Shown: positions 15,932-24,680, numbered from the stretch's first letter. The stretch is DNA of 64,000 nt from Desulfarculaceae bacterium (GCA_020444545.1 JAHLKT010000005.1:1-64000), one strand, 5' to 3'. Notes: a model not told the origin generated them from the letters alone. A program made the numbers and translations.

Positions 15932-16383
15932 GAATTCATCCTCCCTGGCATGACGAACGGCGCCGGAACAATGACCCTGCCGGCTCCCATGGCTGGGCTC
16001 CCCCCCGAGGCCAGACTCTAGGTGTCAAAACCAAATGGTCAATTCTAGCTTATTTCCGACTTAGACCTTGCGCCACAATCAATGAATTTGAACCCTAACC
16101 GCATACTGGAACTCATGCACCAATTCCTTGTTTGATTCGGCCGAGCGGGGAAGGTCAACAACCCAATCGAGGCGGGATGGAAGATTCTCGGACAGCGCCG
16201 CGCAAGCGGAAGGCCCAGGAGGCTCGCGGTGAGTAGGTGTCCCCATGCGCGGAACACACTGATTGACGCTCCCCTCGATTGCTTGTATAAGGAACCAACC
16301 GCGTGCCAGAAGGCAGCTTTCCCGCAATAATCCCTTAAGTCAGCTCACCACGGCCATGAAGGTCCACTCGTACAGGTGCGACT
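15932..16383. other. 452-bp spacer without a recognised gene
   Basis: Upstream of both the lyase gene (minus) and the peptide/nickel-type binding protein (plus). Base composition is more A/T-rich than the surroundings, especially around 16020-16160. Short open frames exist on both strands but none has a family signature or ribosome site. It presumably holds the two promoters. I see no hairpin with a T-run, tRNA or known riboswitch. Confidence 0.5.
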
Positions 16384-17970
16384 ATGCTCCTTCATGGTTC
16401 GATTTTTCGGCTCTCACCCGGCGACGCTTCGCGGCTGCTTCGCCTGCTCTTGGCCGCCCTGATTTGTCTCCTGCTCGCCGCTTCCCAGGCCTTGGCCGGC
16501 CAGCGGCCCCTGGTGATCGGCTGCGGCGCGGACCGCTACTCCAAGGCCAAGCACTACCTCTCCTTTGCCAAGATGGCCCCCAACGTCTGGATCACCGAGC
16601 CCCTGGTCTATCGCGGCGACGACTACCGCCCCCGCCCCGGCCTGGTGGACCGTTGGGAGCGCCAGGGCCACAAGTATCGCCTGCACACCCGGCCGGGGGT
16701 GCGTTTCCACAACGGGGCCGAGTGGGACGCGGCCGCGCTCAAGCGCGCCCTGGAGATCAACGCCTACAACCGCTCCGAGACCCTGCGCGTCAAGCCGAAC
16801 AGCTACCGCATCATCGACAAGCACACCCTGGAGGTGGAGACGGCCCACGACACGGTGCACTTCGCGGGCTTCCTGAGCCACCCCTTCGTGGCCGCCTACG
16901 CCCCGGGCACCGACTTCATCAACCACCCGGTGGGCACCGGGCCTTTCGTGTTCGAGGAATACAAGCGGGGCCGCTACATCAAGGTGCGGCGCAACGACAA
17001 CTACTGGGGCGACAAGCCGCCCAATGAGCGGGTGATCTACCGCTTTTTGCCCGACCCCCAAACCCGGCTCCTGGCGCTCTTGAACGGCGAGTGCGACATC
17101 ATCTTCCCGGTGGACCCCCAGATGCTGGCCTCCTTGCCGCCGGGCGGGCCGTACAAGAAAGTGGCCACGCCCCTGCGTTCCTACGTGGTCATGTCGGTGA
17201 ACTGGCACGGCCAGGCGCCCTTTGACCTGCTCCAGGACGAGCGCCTGCGCCGCGCGGTGGCTTATGCCATTGACCGCAAAGTGATCGCCGACGCGGTGTA
17301 TCAGGGCCTGGCCCGTCCGGCCAAGAGCATCCTGGCCCCCTGGTTCTGGGATCAGGGCGAGGACTTTCTCCAGGGCTACAACCACGACCCGGCCAAGGCC
17401 AAGCGTTTGCTGGACCAGGCCGGTTGGAAGCCCGGCCCGGACGGCATCCGGGTGAAGGACGGCCGCCGCCTCAAGCTTCGCCTGGTCTCGGGCTTCCCCA
17501 CCGGCGCGGAGCTCAAGCCCTTGCCCGAGCTGATGCAGCAGATGCTTTTGAGCGTGGGCATTGAGGTGGAGGTGATCCAGACCGACGACATGGGCATGTA
17601 CTACGGCACCTACATGGCCCCGGGCCAGGGCGATTTGTTCCTAGAGAAGTCGGGCAACACCTCGCCCACCCCGGCTTGGCTGCTCTATCTGCTCTACCAC
17701 AGCAAATCGCCCTGGGTGGACTCAGGCTACAAGTGGGTGCTGCCCGGGGCCAAGTTCGACCGGGCGGTGGAGCGGGCCCAGCTCAGCGAGGATCCCGCCG
17801 TGGTGCGCGCGGCCATCCAGGAGGCCCAGCGGGTGCTGGTGGACGAAACTTGCTCGGTGATCCCGTTGCTGTTCGTGGCCAACGTGTACCTCACCAGGCC
17901 CGGCGTGGAGCTGGACCCGCGCCCCCGGGGCGGTTATGAGCACTTCGGCTACGCCCGCTTGCCGCGTTAG
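16384..17970 (+). CDS. Peptide/nickel-type ABC transporter substrate-binding protein (family 5)
   Basis: A 528-residue exported protein of the OppA/DppA/NikA family. Residues about 18-39 form the signal peptide core (LLLAALICLLLAASQALAG). Family features are VWITEPLVYRG, YRLHTRPGVRFHNGAEWDA, the PVGTGPFVFEEYKRG strand and NDNYWGDKPP. It binds peptides, nickel or metal-chelate complexes in the periplasm for the DppBCDF/NikBCDE-type transporter encoded directly downstream. The start is uncertain because the ribosome site is weak. A downstream TonB-dependent receptor and the hydrogenase maturation genes elsewhere in the window make nickel or a metal chelate a plausible cargo, but the sequence alone does not decide this. 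Confidence 0.85.
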   Translation: MLLHGSIFRLSPGDASRLLRLLLAALICLLLAASQALAGQRPLVIGCGADRYSKAKHYLSFAKMAPNVWITEPLVYRGDDYRPRPGLVDRWERQGHKYRLHTRPGVRFHNGAEWDAAALKRALEINAYNRSETLRVKPNSYRIIDKHTLEVETAHDTVHFAGFLSHPFVAAYAPGTDFINHPVGTGPFVFEEYKRGRYIKVRRNDNYWGDKPPNERVIYRFLPDPQTRLLALLNGECDIIFPVDPQMLASLPPGGPYKKVATPLRSYVVMSVNWHGQAPFDLLQDERLRRAVAYAIDRKVIADAVYQGLARPAKSILAPWFWDQGEDFLQGYNHDPAKAKRLLDQAGWKPGPDGIRVKDGRRLKLRLVSGFPTGAELKPLPELMQQMLLSVGIEVEVIQTDDMGMYYGTYMAPGQGDLFLEKSGNTSPTPAWLLYLLYHSKSPWVDSGYKWVLPGAKFDRAVERAQLSEDPAVVRAAIQEAQRVLVDETCSVIPLLFVANVYLTRPGVELDPRPRGGYEHFGYARLPR

Positions 17971-17979
17971 GTAGCGGCG

Positions 17980-18930
17980 TTGCTCAAGCTGATCGCCCGG
18001 CGCCTGGTCTGGCTGGTTTTCACTCTGCTGGGGGTGTCCTTCCTTTGCTTCTGTCTGTCGCATCTCTCGCCTGGCGAGACCGGCGACATGCTGCTCCGGC
18101 AGTCGGGCGGGGTCACTTCCTCGGAGTCGGCCCAGCGCTTCCGCCAGAGCCTGGGCCTGGACGATCCCCTTTTGGTGCGCTACGCCCGCTGGCTGAGCCA
18201 TGCGGCCCGCCTGGACTTCGGCGAGTCCTTTGCCACCGGCGAGCCGGTGGGCCGCGAGATGCTGCGCCGCTTGCCCGCCACCCTCAAGCTCACCCTGGCC
18301 GCCTTTGGCCTCATGCTGGTGCTCAGCTTGGCGGTTGGGGTGGCCTCGGGCCTCAGGCCGGGCGGCCTCTTCGACCACATCGCCCGGGTGCTCTCCACCA
18401 TCCTGGTGGCCCTGCCCAACTACTGGCTGGGCATGTTGCTCTTGTTTTTGTTCGCGGTGCATTGGAAGGTTTTTTCCGTGGTGGGCGGTACGGGACTCAA
18501 GGGCCTGGTGCTGCCCGCGTTCACCCTGGCCCTAGGCATGAGCGCTTTTTACGGCCGCATGGTGCGCGAGCGCCTCTTGGAGGTGATGAGCCAGGACTAC
18601 ATCCGCACCGCCCAGGCCAAGGGCCTGCCCCTGGGGGTGGTGCTCTACCGCCATGCCCTGCTCAACGCGATCATCCCCCTGCTCAACCTGTGGGGCATGA
18701 GCTTCGGTTTTCTTTTGGGCGGCTCGCTCCTGGTGGAGACGATCTTCTCCTGGCCCGGGGTGGCCAGCTTCGCGGTGCAGGCGGTGCTCAGCCGGGACTA
18801 CCCGGTGACCCAGTGCTACGTGGTGTTCATGGCCGTGATCTTCACGGGCAGCAATTTGGTGGTGGACCTATTGCAGACCCTGGCCGACCCCAAGCTGCGG
18901 CGCAAGGCCGCCCAAGAAGGCGGGGCCTAG
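17980..18930 (+). CDS. ABC transporter permease, DppB/NikB type
   Basis: A 316-residue inner-membrane protein with six hydrophobic segments. It begins LLKLIARRLVWLVFTLLGVS, typical of DppB/NikB, and its EAA loop is QDYIRTAQAKGLPLGVVLYR. Start is TTG at 17980, nine bases after the previous stop; no ATG is available before the first membrane helix. The product forms the channel with the next gene's product. Confidence 0.85.
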   Translation: MLKLIARRLVWLVFTLLGVSFLCFCLSHLSPGETGDMLLRQSGGVTSSESAQRFRQSLGLDDPLLVRYARWLSHAARLDFGESFATGEPVGREMLRRLPATLKLTLAAFGLMLVLSLAVGVASGLRPGGLFDHIARVLSTILVALPNYWLGMLLLFLFAVHWKVFSVVGGTGLKGLVLPAFTLALGMSAFYGRMVRERLLEVMSQDYIRTAQAKGLPLGVVLYRHALLNAIIPLLNLWGMSFGFLLGGSLLVETIFSWPGVASFAVQAVLSRDYPVTQCYVVFMAVIFTGSNLVVDLLQTLADPKLRRKAAQEGGA

Positions 18931-18931
18931 C

Positions 18932-19753
18932 ATGGCCGCCATGCGGCGTAACTTGAGCCTGTGGCTGGGCGGCGGGCTGGTGGCCCTGCTTTTGATCACC
19001 GCCTTGGCCGGGCCCTGGCTGGCCCCGCACGACCCGCTCAAGATAAACCTGGCCGCCCGCCTGGCCCCGCCCAGCTGGGACTATCCCCTGGGGGCCGACC
19101 CCCTGGGCCGCTGCGTGCTTTCCCGCCTGCTCTACGGCTGCCGCACCTCCCTGGCCGTGGGGATGCTGGTCTCGGCCGGGGTGATGCTGTTGGGCCTGGC
19201 CTTGGGCCTGGCCGCGGGGCTCTCGGGCAAACACGGCGACTTCTGGCTCATGCGTTTGGTGGACATCGTGCTGGCCTTCCCCTCCCTGGTGCTCACCCTG
19301 GCGGTGATCGGCCTGCTGGGGCCCAGCCTGCCCGCCGCCGCGGTGGCCCTGTGCCTGAGCTGGTGGCCGGTCTACGCCCGCCTGGTGCGGGGCCTGGTAC
19401 TCTCGGCCAAGGAGCGGGAGTTCGTCCTGGCCGCCCGCCTGGTGGGCACCCGGGGCCCGGCCCTGGTACGCCGCCACATCCTGCCCTCGGTGATGCCGCC
19501 GGTGATGGTCCTGGCCAGCCTGGAGACCGGCACCATGGTGCTGGTGCTGGCGGGCCTTAGCTTCCTGGGCCTGGGGGCCCAGCCGCCTTTGCCCGAGTGG
19601 GGGGCCATGCTCAACGAGGCGCGCTCCTACATCTACACCGCGCCCCATCTGCTGGTGGCGCCGGGGGTGGCCATCTTCCTCACCGTGCTGGGCTTCAACC
19701 TGCTGGGCGAGGGCCTGCGCGACGCCCTGCGCATCCAAGAGGCGGTGCGCTGA
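18932..19753 (+). CDS. ABC transporter permease, DppC/NikC type
   Basis: A 273-residue inner-membrane partner of the DppB-like permease. Typical DppC/NikC features are the HPLGADPLGR-like motif (here YPLGADPLGRCVLSRLLYG), the EAA loop FVLAARLVGTRGPALVRRHI and the LSFLGLGAQPPLPEWG segment. Start is ATG one base after the previous stop. Its own stop overlaps the next start (TGATG at 19751-19755), showing a tightly coupled operon. Confidence 0.87.
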   Translation: MAAMRRNLSLWLGGGLVALLLITALAGPWLAPHDPLKINLAARLAPPSWDYPLGADPLGRCVLSRLLYGCRTSLAVGMLVSAGVMLLGLALGLAAGLSGKHGDFWLMRLVDIVLAFPSLVLTLAVIGLLGPSLPAAAVALCLSWWPVYARLVRGLVLSAKEREFVLAARLVGTRGPALVRRHILPSVMPPVMVLASLETGTMVLVLAGLSFLGLGAQPPLPEWGAMLNEARSYIYTAPHLLVAPGVAIFLTVLGFNLLGEGLRDALRIQEAVR

Positions 19754-20547
19754 TGAGCCTCCTGTCCATCGAGGACCTGCGCATCAGCTTCCCCGGCCAT
19801 CCCAAGCCCAGCGCGCCGGTGCGGGGCCTGAGCCTCAGCCTGGAGCGGGGCTCGGTGCTGGGTTTGGTGGGCCAGAGCGGCTCGGGCAAGAGCCTCAGCG
19901 CCCTGGCCATGATGGGCATGGTGCCCCGGCCGGGGCGCATCAGCGGGGGCCGCATCTCCCTGGACGGCATGGAGCTGACTCGCCTGAGCCCGTCCCAGTA
20001 CCGCCATGTGCGCGGCCGTCAGATGTTCCTCATCTTCCAGGGCAGCTCGGCGGCGCTCAACCCGGCGCTCACCGTGGGCAAGCAGCTGGCCGAGGTGCTG
20101 GTGCATTTGCGGGGGGCCTCCTGGCGCGCGGCCCGGGCTGGCGCGGGCGGGCTGCTGGAGCAGGTGCGGGTGGACCCGCGCCATCTGGGCTCCTACCCCT
20201 TCGAGCTCAGCGGGGGCATGCGCCAACGGGTACTGGTGGCCATGGCCCTGGCCATGGAGCCCCAGCTCATCATCGCCGACGAGCCCACCACAGGCCTGGA
20301 CGTGATCACCCAGGGCGAGATACTGGCCCTGTTCGCGGATCTCAGGCAACGCATCCCCGGCGGGATGATCCTTATCTCCCACGACCTTCGGGTGGTGGCC
20401 AGCCTGGCCGACCACATCGCGGTGATGCACCAAGGCCGCGTCGTGGACCAGGCCCCCACCGCCTTGCTGCCCGCCCGGGCCCGCCACCCCCACACCCGCG
20501 AGCTCTTGGCCGCGGGCCACGCCTTTTCCCTGGCAGAGCCATGCTGA
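19753..20547 (+). CDS. ABC transporter ATP-binding protein, DppD/NikD type
   Basis: A 264-residue ATPase. The start at 19753 overlaps the stop of the permease gene and gives MSLLSIEDLRISF, the expected N-terminus. Walker A is GQSGSGKS, the Q-loop is FLIFQGSSAALNP, the signature is LSGGMRQRV, Walker B is LIIADEPTT and the switch histidine is in ISHDLRVV. It ends without the cysteine-containing C-terminal extension found in many DppD proteins. It overlaps the next ATPase gene by seven bases. Confidence 0.87.
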   Translation: MSLLSIEDLRISFPGHPKPSAPVRGLSLSLERGSVLGLVGQSGSGKSLSALAMMGMVPRPGRISGGRISLDGMELTRLSPSQYRHVRGRQMFLIFQGSSAALNPALTVGKQLAEVLVHLRGASWRAARAGAGGLLEQVRVDPRHLGSYPFELSGGMRQRVLVAMALAMEPQLIIADEPTTGLDVITQGEILALFADLRQRIPGGMILISHDLRVVASLADHIAVMHQGRVVDQAPTALLPARARHPHTRELLAAGHAFSLAEPC

Positions 20548-21302
20548 GGGTGGAGGCGCTCAGCAAGTCCTTTGCAGCGCCCGGCGGGGAGCTCAAGGCC
20601 CTGGACAGCGTGTCACTGGAGCTGGAGGCTGGCCAGTGCGTGGGCGTGGTGGGCGAGAGCGGCGCGGGCAAAAGCACCCTGGCCCGCTGCATCCTGGGGG
20701 TGGAGCGACCCAGCGGAGGGCGGGTGGTCTTCCAGGGACGCGAGGTGGCCGCCATGAGCCGGCAGGAGCGCCAGGGCCTGTGGCAACGGGCCCAGATCAT
20801 CTGGCAGGAGCCGGGCCTGGTGTTGAACCCGCACCAAAAGGTGGGGCGCATCGTGGCCGAGCCCCTGATCAACCTGGCCTCCCTGTCACGGCGGCAACGG
20901 CAGGCCCGGGTGGGCGAGCTCCTGGAGCAAGTGGAGCTGGAGCCAGCCCTGGCAGGGCGCTTCCCGCATCAGCTCAGCGGCGGCCAGGCCCAGCGTGTGT
21001 GCATCGCCCGGGCCCTGGCTTCCAACCCACGTCTGCTCATCTGCGACGAGCCGGTCTCGGCCCTGGACCTGCCCTTGCAGCTCAAGGTGATGGAGCTTCT
21101 GGACGGCCTGCGCCGCGAGCTGGGCCTGGGCCTGCTACTCATCACCCACGACCTGGGCATCGCCCGCCGCTACTGCGCGCGGGTGAGCATCATGCTCCGG
21201 GGCCAGGTGGTGGAGCAGGGCCCGGTGGCCGAGGTGCTGGGCCGCCCCCGCCACGAGTACGCCCGCCAGCTCCTGGCCGCCACCCCCCGCCTGCCCTGGT
21301 AG
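20541..21302 (+). CDS. ABC transporter ATP-binding protein, DppF/NikE type
   Basis: A 253-residue ATPase, the fifth and last gene of the Dpp/Nik-type importer. Walker A is GESGAGKST, the Q-loop is IIWQEPGLVLNPH, the signature is LSGGQAQRV, Walker B is LLICDEPVSALD and the switch histidine is in ITHDLGIARRY. The start overlaps the end of the partner ATPase gene. It pairs with that protein to drive import. Confidence 0.87.
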   Translation: MLRVEALSKSFAAPGGELKALDSVSLELEAGQCVGVVGESGAGKSTLARCILGVERPSGGRVVFQGREVAAMSRQERQGLWQRAQIIWQEPGLVLNPHQKVGRIVAEPLINLASLSRRQRQARVGELLEQVELEPALAGRFPHQLSGGQAQRVCIARALASNPRLLICDEPVSALDLPLQLKVMELLDGLRRELGLGLLLITHDLGIARRYCARVSIMLRGQVVEQGPVAEVLGRPRHEYARQLLAATPRLPW

Positions 21303-21312
21303 CCCGGCCCAT

Positions 21313-21342
21313 AAAAAAGGCGGCCCCCCGAAGAGGGCCGCC
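21313..21342 (-). terminator. Terminator for the TonB receptor-cupin operon
   Basis: Stem GGCGGCCC (21319-21326) pairs with GGGCCGCC (21335-21342). On the minus strand the hairpin is followed by six T residues, the layout of a Rho-independent terminator. It also separates the converging importer operon, although there is no T-run on the plus side. Confidence 0.8.
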
Positions 21343-21363
21343 GGGACCGATGCGCGCCGCGGG

Positions 21364-21759
21364 TTAGGCGGGATGCTCTTCCAACATGTTGATGAACTCC
21401 GCGCGGGTCCGAACCTTGGGCGCCACCGCCACCAGAATCTGACAGGGCTCGGGGCCGTGGATCTCCTGGCCGATCTCGGCGCCGGCTGGGACCAGGGCAA
21501 CGCTGCCCGGGTTCATCACCCCGCGCACCGAGCCATCGCCCTGAAAGATGTCGCAGCTCCCCTTCACGCACACGATCAACAGTTCCATGGGATGGGAGTG
21601 GGCGGGATAAAAACCGGGCGGGATGATCATGGCGTGGCTGCTCAGGTGCTCGCCGTGCAGCATGGGCGCCAAATCGCCTTCCACCCCGGTGGGGTAGTAC
21701 TTGAGGGCGTCCCAGTCTTCAATGAGTTCCATGGTGCCCACGTTCTTGATCTCTGACAT
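21364..21759 (-). CDS. Small cupin-domain protein
   Basis: A 131-residue single cupin barrel starting MSEIKNVGTMELIEDW at ATG 21759, with GAGGAGAAG upstream. The metal-binding cupin motif 1 appears as PPGFYPAHSHPMELLIVCVKG and motif 2 as NPGSVALVPAGAEIGQEIHG, so the usual His-x-His, Glu and His set is present. Cupins of this size are sensors, isomerases or metal/ligand-binding proteins. It follows the TonB-dependent receptor gene after 25 bases and ends at a terminator, so it is co-transcribed and may help handle the imported ligand in the cytoplasm. Confidence 0.75.
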   Translation of the reverse strand: MSEIKNVGTMELIEDWDALKYYPTGVEGDLAPMLHGEHLSSHAMIIPPGFYPAHSHPMELLIVCVKGSCDIFQGDGSVRGVMNPGSVALVPAGAEIGQEIHGPEPCQILVAVAPKVRTRAEFINMLEEHPA

Positions 21760-21784
21760 TTTCTTCTCCTCGCCTGGAGCCGGT

Positions 21785-23800
21785 CTAGAACCAAGCATTG
21801 ATGCCCACCAATACGTTGAAGCCGGGATAGGGGTAAATGGACTCGGAGCCCGGGCTGCCCCCGGCGCTGCCGTAGGCCTGCTGATCGAAGATGTTGTTGG
21901 CCGCCACGAACAGCTCCACACCGGGCTTCCAATCCTCGAAGCGCTTGATGTAGCGCGCGTTGAGCACCCAGAAGCCGTCCTCCTCCACGGTGTTGGCGTA
22001 GTTGAAGTAGCGCTTGCCGGTGTAGACCGGGTTCAGGGAGATGTCGCCCCAAACCTTGTTGCGGTAGCCGGCGTAGACCGAGAACATCATGTCCGGCACG
22101 CCGTTCAAATGGTTGCCGTCGTAGCTCACGCCCTCGCTGACGAAATCCACGAACTTGGCTTGCTGGTAGGTGAAGCTGCCCGTGGCGTAGAGGCCGTTGG
22201 CCCAGCGGGCGTTGACGCCGAGCTCCACGCCCTTGGAGCGGGTCTTGCCCGCGTTCTCGTACTGGGAGCCCGGGGTGGGGTCGGGCCGGACGAACTTGTC
22301 GTGCACGTCGTTCCAGTAAAAGGCCAGGTTGTAGTCCAACCAGCTCAAGGGTTGGCCGCGCAGGCCCACCTCGTAGGCGTAGATGCGCTCGGGGTTCAGA
22401 TCGCCGCTGGTGGCCGCCGCCGCCACCCGGGCCGGGCTCTTGAAGCCGGTGTTGTAGCCGGCGAACACGTTGATGGCCTGGTTGAAGGTGTAGGTGGCCC
22501 CGATCTTGGGGCTGAAGGCGCTGTTGGACTGGTTCCAGGTGTTGGGGCCGGGGTTCACGTGGCCCACCTGGTCCTGCTCGTAGTTGTCGTAGCGCAGGCC
22601 CGCGGTGACGGTGAACTCCTCGGTGATGCCCAGCTCGTCCTGCACATAGCCCGACCAGGTGGTGTCCTTGCGGTCGCGGTCGCCGGTGAGTTGGCCGATA
22701 TTGTTGCCGTTGGCCTGGTTAAGGGTGGTGTGGATGGTGTGATAGCGGTACTCGCCGCCCACCACCAGCTTGTTGGCCATGCCCCAGAGGTTGTGGTTCA
22801 TGGTGAAGTTGATCTCCGGGTGGGCCTCCCACTCGTCGTAGCGGTGCCAGCCGTACCAGAACATCTCGGTCAGCTCGTCCTTGAACTCCACCTTGGCCTT
22901 GAGCACGTGGGGGCCGAAGTTCTGGTCATAGGTGAAGGCGGCCAGCTTCTCGGTCTCGTGCAGGGTGTTGTCCGGGCCGGGGTTTTGGGTGGGGTCGGAC
23001 TCCCACTGGGCCTTGGTAAGGCTGTTGGCATAGTTGGCTTCGGTGTCGAAGTAGGAGCCGTGGAAGGCCACCGTGGCGTCGAAGGGCAGGTTGTAGGCCA
23101 CCCGGGTGTAGACGTTGTTGTCGCGCATATAGGTGCGCTCCTGGTAGGCGTCCTGGCGCTTCATGGAGGCGTCCACCAAGTACTCCCAGTTGCCTTGGGA
23201 GCCGTTGAGCACCGCGTAGCCGTTGCCCCCGCCGAAGCTGCTGAGAGCCACCCCGGCCTTGCCCTCGGCCGGCTTTTTAGCCACCCGGGTGATGATGTTG
23301 ATCACCCCGCCGATGGCCTGGTCGCCGTACTCGGCCGAGGGGGTCTTGACCACCTCGATGCGCTCCACGTCGTGCAGGGCCAGGCGCGGGGGCACGATGT
23401 ATCCGTTGCCCTTGTTGAACTCCACGCCGTTGACCAATACGCGCATGGCCCAGGCGCTCACCTCGCCGCCGCGCGAGGACATCAGGCCGTCCTCGTCGAT
23501 GCCGTAGGCGCTGGCAGGGATGTAGATGCCCGGGATGTTCACCTCGCGCAGCACATCGAACACGCTGTAGTTGCCGGGGTAGCGTTCGATCTGCTCGCGG
23601 GTGACCACCGCCACGTTGGTGGGCATCTTGTCCACCTCGGTGGATATCTTGGAGGCGGTCACCGTGATGTCGCCGGGGTTGGTAACCGTGTCTTTGGCCC
23701 CGGCGGGCAGGGCCAGGGTAAGCATGAGCCCGGCGGCAAGGCACAGCGCCGCCCAGGACCGCCGGGCCTTGGGGATTCGGGTTGTTTTCTCAGCCAGCAT
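21785..23800 (-). CDS. TonB-dependent outer-membrane receptor
   Basis: A 671-residue outer-membrane protein. Start is ATG 23800 with AAAGGAGAG upstream; the longer open frame lacks signal sequence. Residues about 14-35 form the signal peptide (ALCLAAGLMLTLALPAGA). DITVTASK is the TonB-box region, followed by the plug domain (VLVNGVEFNKG, RIEVVKTPSAEYGDQAIGGV) and a 22-strand-type barrel ending with the aromatic C-terminal strand VLVGINAWF. It imports a large or scarce ligand (metal chelate, cobalamin-like) using TonB energy. It faces the Dpp/Nik-type ABC operon, and such pairs in deltaproteobacteria are often nickel or metallophore systems. A structured leader precedes it. Confidence 0.88.
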   Translation of the reverse strand: MLAEKTTRIPKARRSWAALCLAAGLMLTLALPAGAKDTVTNPGDITVTASKISTEVDKMPTNVAVVTREQIERYPGNYSVFDVLREVNIPGIYIPASAYGIDEDGLMSSRGGEVSAWAMRVLVNGVEFNKGNGYIVPPRLALHDVERIEVVKTPSAEYGDQAIGGVINIITRVAKKPAEGKAGVALSSFGGGNGYAVLNGSQGNWEYLVDASMKRQDAYQERTYMRDNNVYTRVAYNLPFDATVAFHGSYFDTEANYANSLTKAQWESDPTQNPGPDNTLHETEKLAAFTYDQNFGPHVLKAKVEFKDELTEMFWYGWHRYDEWEAHPEINFTMNHNLWGMANKLVVGGEYRYHTIHTTLNQANGNNIGQLTGDRDRKDTTWSGYVQDELGITEEFTVTAGLRYDNYEQDQVGHVNPGPNTWNQSNSAFSPKIGATYTFNQAINVFAGYNTGFKSPARVAAAATSGDLNPERIYAYEVGLRGQPLSWLDYNLAFYWNDVHDKFVRPDPTPGSQYENAGKTRSKGVELGVNARWANGLYATGSFTYQQAKFVDFVSEGVSYDGNHLNGVPDMMFSVYAGYRNKVWGDISLNPVYTGKRYFNYANTVEEDGFWVLNARYIKRFEDWKPGVELFVAANNIFDQQAYGSAGGSPGSESIYPYPGFNVLVGINAWF

Positions 23801-23938
23801 CTTCTCGCTCTCTCCTTTGGGTTGGGTGAGGGGCCTTCGCCCCAGGGCGGAGAGAGCCTTCGGCCACATTGACGCCATGGCCGGCGCGGCGATATACATA
23901 AATAAGGATCTCCTTCGCCATGAGGGACGATTCGCACC

Positions 23939-23978
23939 GAAGGCAGCCCGACGACTTGCCAGGAGACGGGCTGCCTTC
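23939..23978 (-). promoter_or_regulatory. Second leader hairpin of the TonB receptor gene
   Basis: A perfect 12-bp stem (23939-23950 with 23967-23978) closes a 16-base loop which on the minus strand reads TCTCCTGGCAAGTCGT. The loop holds an anti-Shine-Dalgarno-like CTCCT. It lies between the terminator-like hairpin and the receptor start codon, so it would be transcribed in the leader. Function unknown. Confidence 0.55.
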
Positions 23979-23983
23979 ACCAT

Positions 23984-24040
23984 TAAAAAAAGCCAAGGGG
24001 CCGGTAGGGACTGCTGTCCCGGCCAGGCCTCCTTGGCTTT
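23984..24040 (-). terminator. Terminator-like hairpin inside the TonB receptor leader
   Basis: On the minus strand AAAGCCAAGG pairs with CCTTGGCTTT, with an inner GGGAC/GTCCC and GGCC-rich helix, followed by seven T residues. This is a textbook intrinsic terminator, but it sits about 65 bases downstream of a good promoter and upstream of the receptor gene it precedes, with no gene of its own to terminate. That layout suggests transcription attenuation. Confidence 0.7.
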
Positions 24041-24105
24041 AGCTTTTTCGACTTATTTTTTCTTAACTCAACGCGCGCCGCTTCTTGCGCCGCTTTCGCG
24101 CACCC

Positions 24106-24134
24106 TTTCTAGCTCGGCGTCAAAATGTTGTCAA
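24106..24134 (-). promoter_or_regulatory. Sigma-70-type promoter for the TonB receptor leader
   Basis: On the minus strand a perfect -35 TTGACA (24134-24129) is followed after 17 bases by TAGAAA (24111-24106) as -10. Transcription would begin near 24099, giving a leader of about 300 bases to the receptor ATG at 23800. Confidence 0.6.
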
Positions 24135-24383
24135 GCGAAAGCATGTGTTGGCCCACCCCTGGCCCACCGGAAGGCATTGCTTAAGCCCAACAAAAGGAAA
24201 AAACATATAATTTTGCAAGGCTAGATCACAACCGGCGGGAGAGGCCGATGCATGCCTGCCAAGCAGCTCATATGGCAGGCGGCCGACACCTTGTTGGTTT
24301 TAGGACTGGGGCTTATTGGGCTCCGCGTTTTTGAATGCACCGAGTACGCTATCGCGCCCAGTGTTTTTGCCACGCTTACCTTG
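24135..24383. other. Spacer between receptor promoter and tRNA-Leu terminator
   Basis: About 250 bases, less GC-rich than the flanks (AAAGGAAAAAACATATAATT around 24195). A 60-codon plus-strand frame (24252-24434) crosses the tRNA terminator, has no family signature and no good ribosome site, and is not called a gene. Confidence 0.5.
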
Positions 24384-24420
24384 AAAAGATTGACCGGCGC
24401 CCTCATGGAAGGCACCGGCC
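24384..24420 (-). terminator. Terminator of the tRNA-Leu gene
   Basis: A 10-bp stem (24392-24401 with 24411-24420, G-U pairs allowed) closes a nine-base loop. On the minus strand it is followed by AATCTTTT. It lies 22 bases beyond the CCA end of the tRNA. Confidence 0.65.
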
Positions 24421-24441
24421 ATATAACTTATTGAAATAATT

Positions 24442-24529
24442 TGGTGCCGAAGGTGAGACTCGAACTCACAAGGCCTCAAGGACCGGGGGATTTTGAGTCC
24501 CCTGCGTCTACCAATTCCGCCACTCCGGC
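24442..24529 (-). tRNA. tRNA-Leu (anticodon CAA)
   Basis: The minus strand folds as a class II tRNA. Acceptor stem GCCGGAG pairs with CTTCGGC (one G-U), discriminator A and an encoded CCA end (24444-24442). The D arm holds GGAATTGGTAGACGC, the anticodon stem GGGGA/TCCCC encloses CTCAAAA with CAA at the centre, a long variable arm follows, and the T arm is GTGAG-TTCGAGT-CTCAC. It reads UUG codons. Total length 88 with CCA. Confidence 0.95.
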
Positions 24530-24680
24530 ATCCAGCCATTTATAGGCCCCAGATGGTGATTGGTCAAGGGCCAGAATGGGTTTTATGCCTTCCCGGAGCG
24601 CCGGTAGGCCTTGTTCCCCGCAGCCGGGTGAGTTAAAAAGGTAATGGTACCAGTCCACGAACCAGCAGGGAGACCAGCAC

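Noticed and set aside
16045-16327. Minus-strand open frames in the spacer before the peptide/nickel-binding protein gene
   Set aside because: Two overlapping frames without a domain, ribosome site or codon bias like the neighbours.
23939-23978. Cobalamin riboswitch, because the plus strand contains GCCAGGAGA like a B12 box
   Set aside because: The match is on the strand opposite to the receptor gene, the other conserved cobalamin aptamer parts are missing, and the box is part of a simple perfect hairpin.
24252-24434. 60-codon plus-strand gene between the TonB leader and tRNA-Leu
   Set aside because: No ribosome site, no family, and it runs through the tRNA terminator hairpin.
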